Source: an uncultured Lachnospiraceae bacterium (GTDB lineage Bacteria; Bacillota; Clostridia; Lachnospirales; Lachnospiraceae). From it: a stretch of 5,760 bases of DNA. Position numbers and translations under genes: made by a program. The notes beneath the pieces were generated by a model. That model made no database searches, had not been told where the DNA came from, and saw nothing but the letters and a program-made list of their open reading frames with translations. Positions 5,324-5,760 of the stretch are shown here, one piece after another (the first letter of the stretch is position 1; each line of letters begins with the position of its first letter). The stretch covers positions 1-5,760 of the forward strand of contig CADBTX010000323.1 in NCBI GenBank assembly GCA_902797705.1, read 5' to 3'.

Positions 5324-5760
5324 TCTCCGCCCTTTCCTTCGGCAAGCCGGTTTATCTGTACCGCCAGATAGCCGGCTCCGTATCCGTTATCGATGTTTAC
5401 GGCTGCAATACCGTTTGCGCAGGAATTGATCATTGTAAGAAGCGCGGACAAACCGTTAAAGCTGGCACCGTAGCCCACCGAAGTGGGGACTGCTATCACA
5501 GGGACCGAAACCAGTCCGCCGATGACGCTGGCGAGGGCTCCCTCCATGCCGGCAACGGCAATGACGCAATTCGCTTTATCGAGAAGCTCTGTTTTTGAAA
5601 GAAGCCTGTGAAGACCGCTGACTCCCACATCATATATCCTTTCCACATATGAGCCGAAGTACCAGGCGGTCTGGGCCGCCTCCTCCGCCACAGGTATATC
5701 GGCAGTGCCGGCACAGCAGACTGCAATATTCCCGATATGACGGTCAGTATAGCTTCCGCA
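5320..5760 (-). CDS. larB: LarB, NPN cofactor biosynthesis carboxylase (N-terminus outside window)
   Basis: The frame is open from the right edge to TGA at 5322-5320 and gives the C-terminal 146 residues of LarB, whose usual length is about 250. LarB resembles the PurE AIR-carboxylase fold. It carboxylates the pyridinium ring of nicotinate adenine dinucleotide and cleaves the phosphoanhydride, the first step of nickel-pincer cofactor synthesis. Visible family blocks, numbered from the edge, are [14 protein letters not shown] (15-28), [14 protein letters not shown] (40-53), [16 protein letters not shown] (68-83), [18 protein letters not shown] (87-104), INSC (111-114) and [11 protein letters not shown] (121-131). 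C114 is probably the equivalent of the catalytic cysteine reported for Lactobacillus plantarum LarB, judged by position and not by alignment. The stop overlaps the larC start by 4 nt, so the genes are co-transcribed and translationally coupled. Other lar genes (larE, larA) could lie further upstream. Confidence 0.95.
   Translation of the reverse strand, partial: CGSYTDRHIGNIAVCCAGTADIPVAEEAAQTAWYFGSYVERIYDVGVSGLHRLLSKTELLDKANCVIAVAGMEGALASVIGGLVSVPVIAVPTSVGYGASFNGLSALLTMINSCANGIAAVNIDNGYGAGYLAVQINRLAEGKGGE

Overview
The window looks like chromosomal DNA of a Gram-positive anaerobe of the class Clostridia, most likely Lachnospiraceae. This is an inference from gene content and style: AGA/ATA-rich codon use with moderate GC, a tRNA gene without encoded CCA, strong AGGAGG-like ribosome sites, a large secreted GLUG-repeat protein of a kind I recall from that family, and a lar gene cluster. 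No mobile element, CRISPR array or rRNA gene is visible.

Left part (1-2320). A minus-strand gene runs off the left edge. Its visible 715 residues are a signal peptide, a block of GLUG (GGIAG-type) repeats, a long charged helical insert, and the start of a second GLUG block. Its candidate promoter lies in a 176-bp AT-rich spacer and is divergent from a near-consensus promoter for tRNA-Thr(GGT). The leader of the secreted-protein gene carries an 8-bp inverted repeat.

Middle part (2322-4063), plus strand. tRNA-Thr(GGT) and its intrinsic terminator come first, then a HAD-family phosphatase and, 103 bp later, proC (pyrroline-5-carboxylate reductase, last step of proline synthesis). A hairpin with T-runs on both sides ends the plus-strand transcript. 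It also serves the convergent operon, and the hairpin overlaps the last codons of that operon's final gene.

Right part (5760-4032), minus strand. A tightly packed operon reads larB (5'-truncated by the window edge), then larC, then an ArsR/SmtB-family regulator, with ATGA start/stop overlaps at both junctions. LarB and LarC make the nickel-pincer nucleotide (NPN) cofactor used by lactate racemase (LarA) and its relatives. LarB performs the first carboxylation/hydrolysis step and LarC inserts nickel.

Two things stand out in this operon. LarC has a very long His/Asp-rich insert built from 33-bp tandem repeats. It also stops at the end of the LarC1 portion, so the usual C-terminal LarC2 (CTP-binding) domain is absent and an ArsR gene occupies the position where LarC2 would be encoded. 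A natural reading is a metal-responsive NPN operon with its own regulator, but neither metal specificity nor operator can be proven from the sequence.
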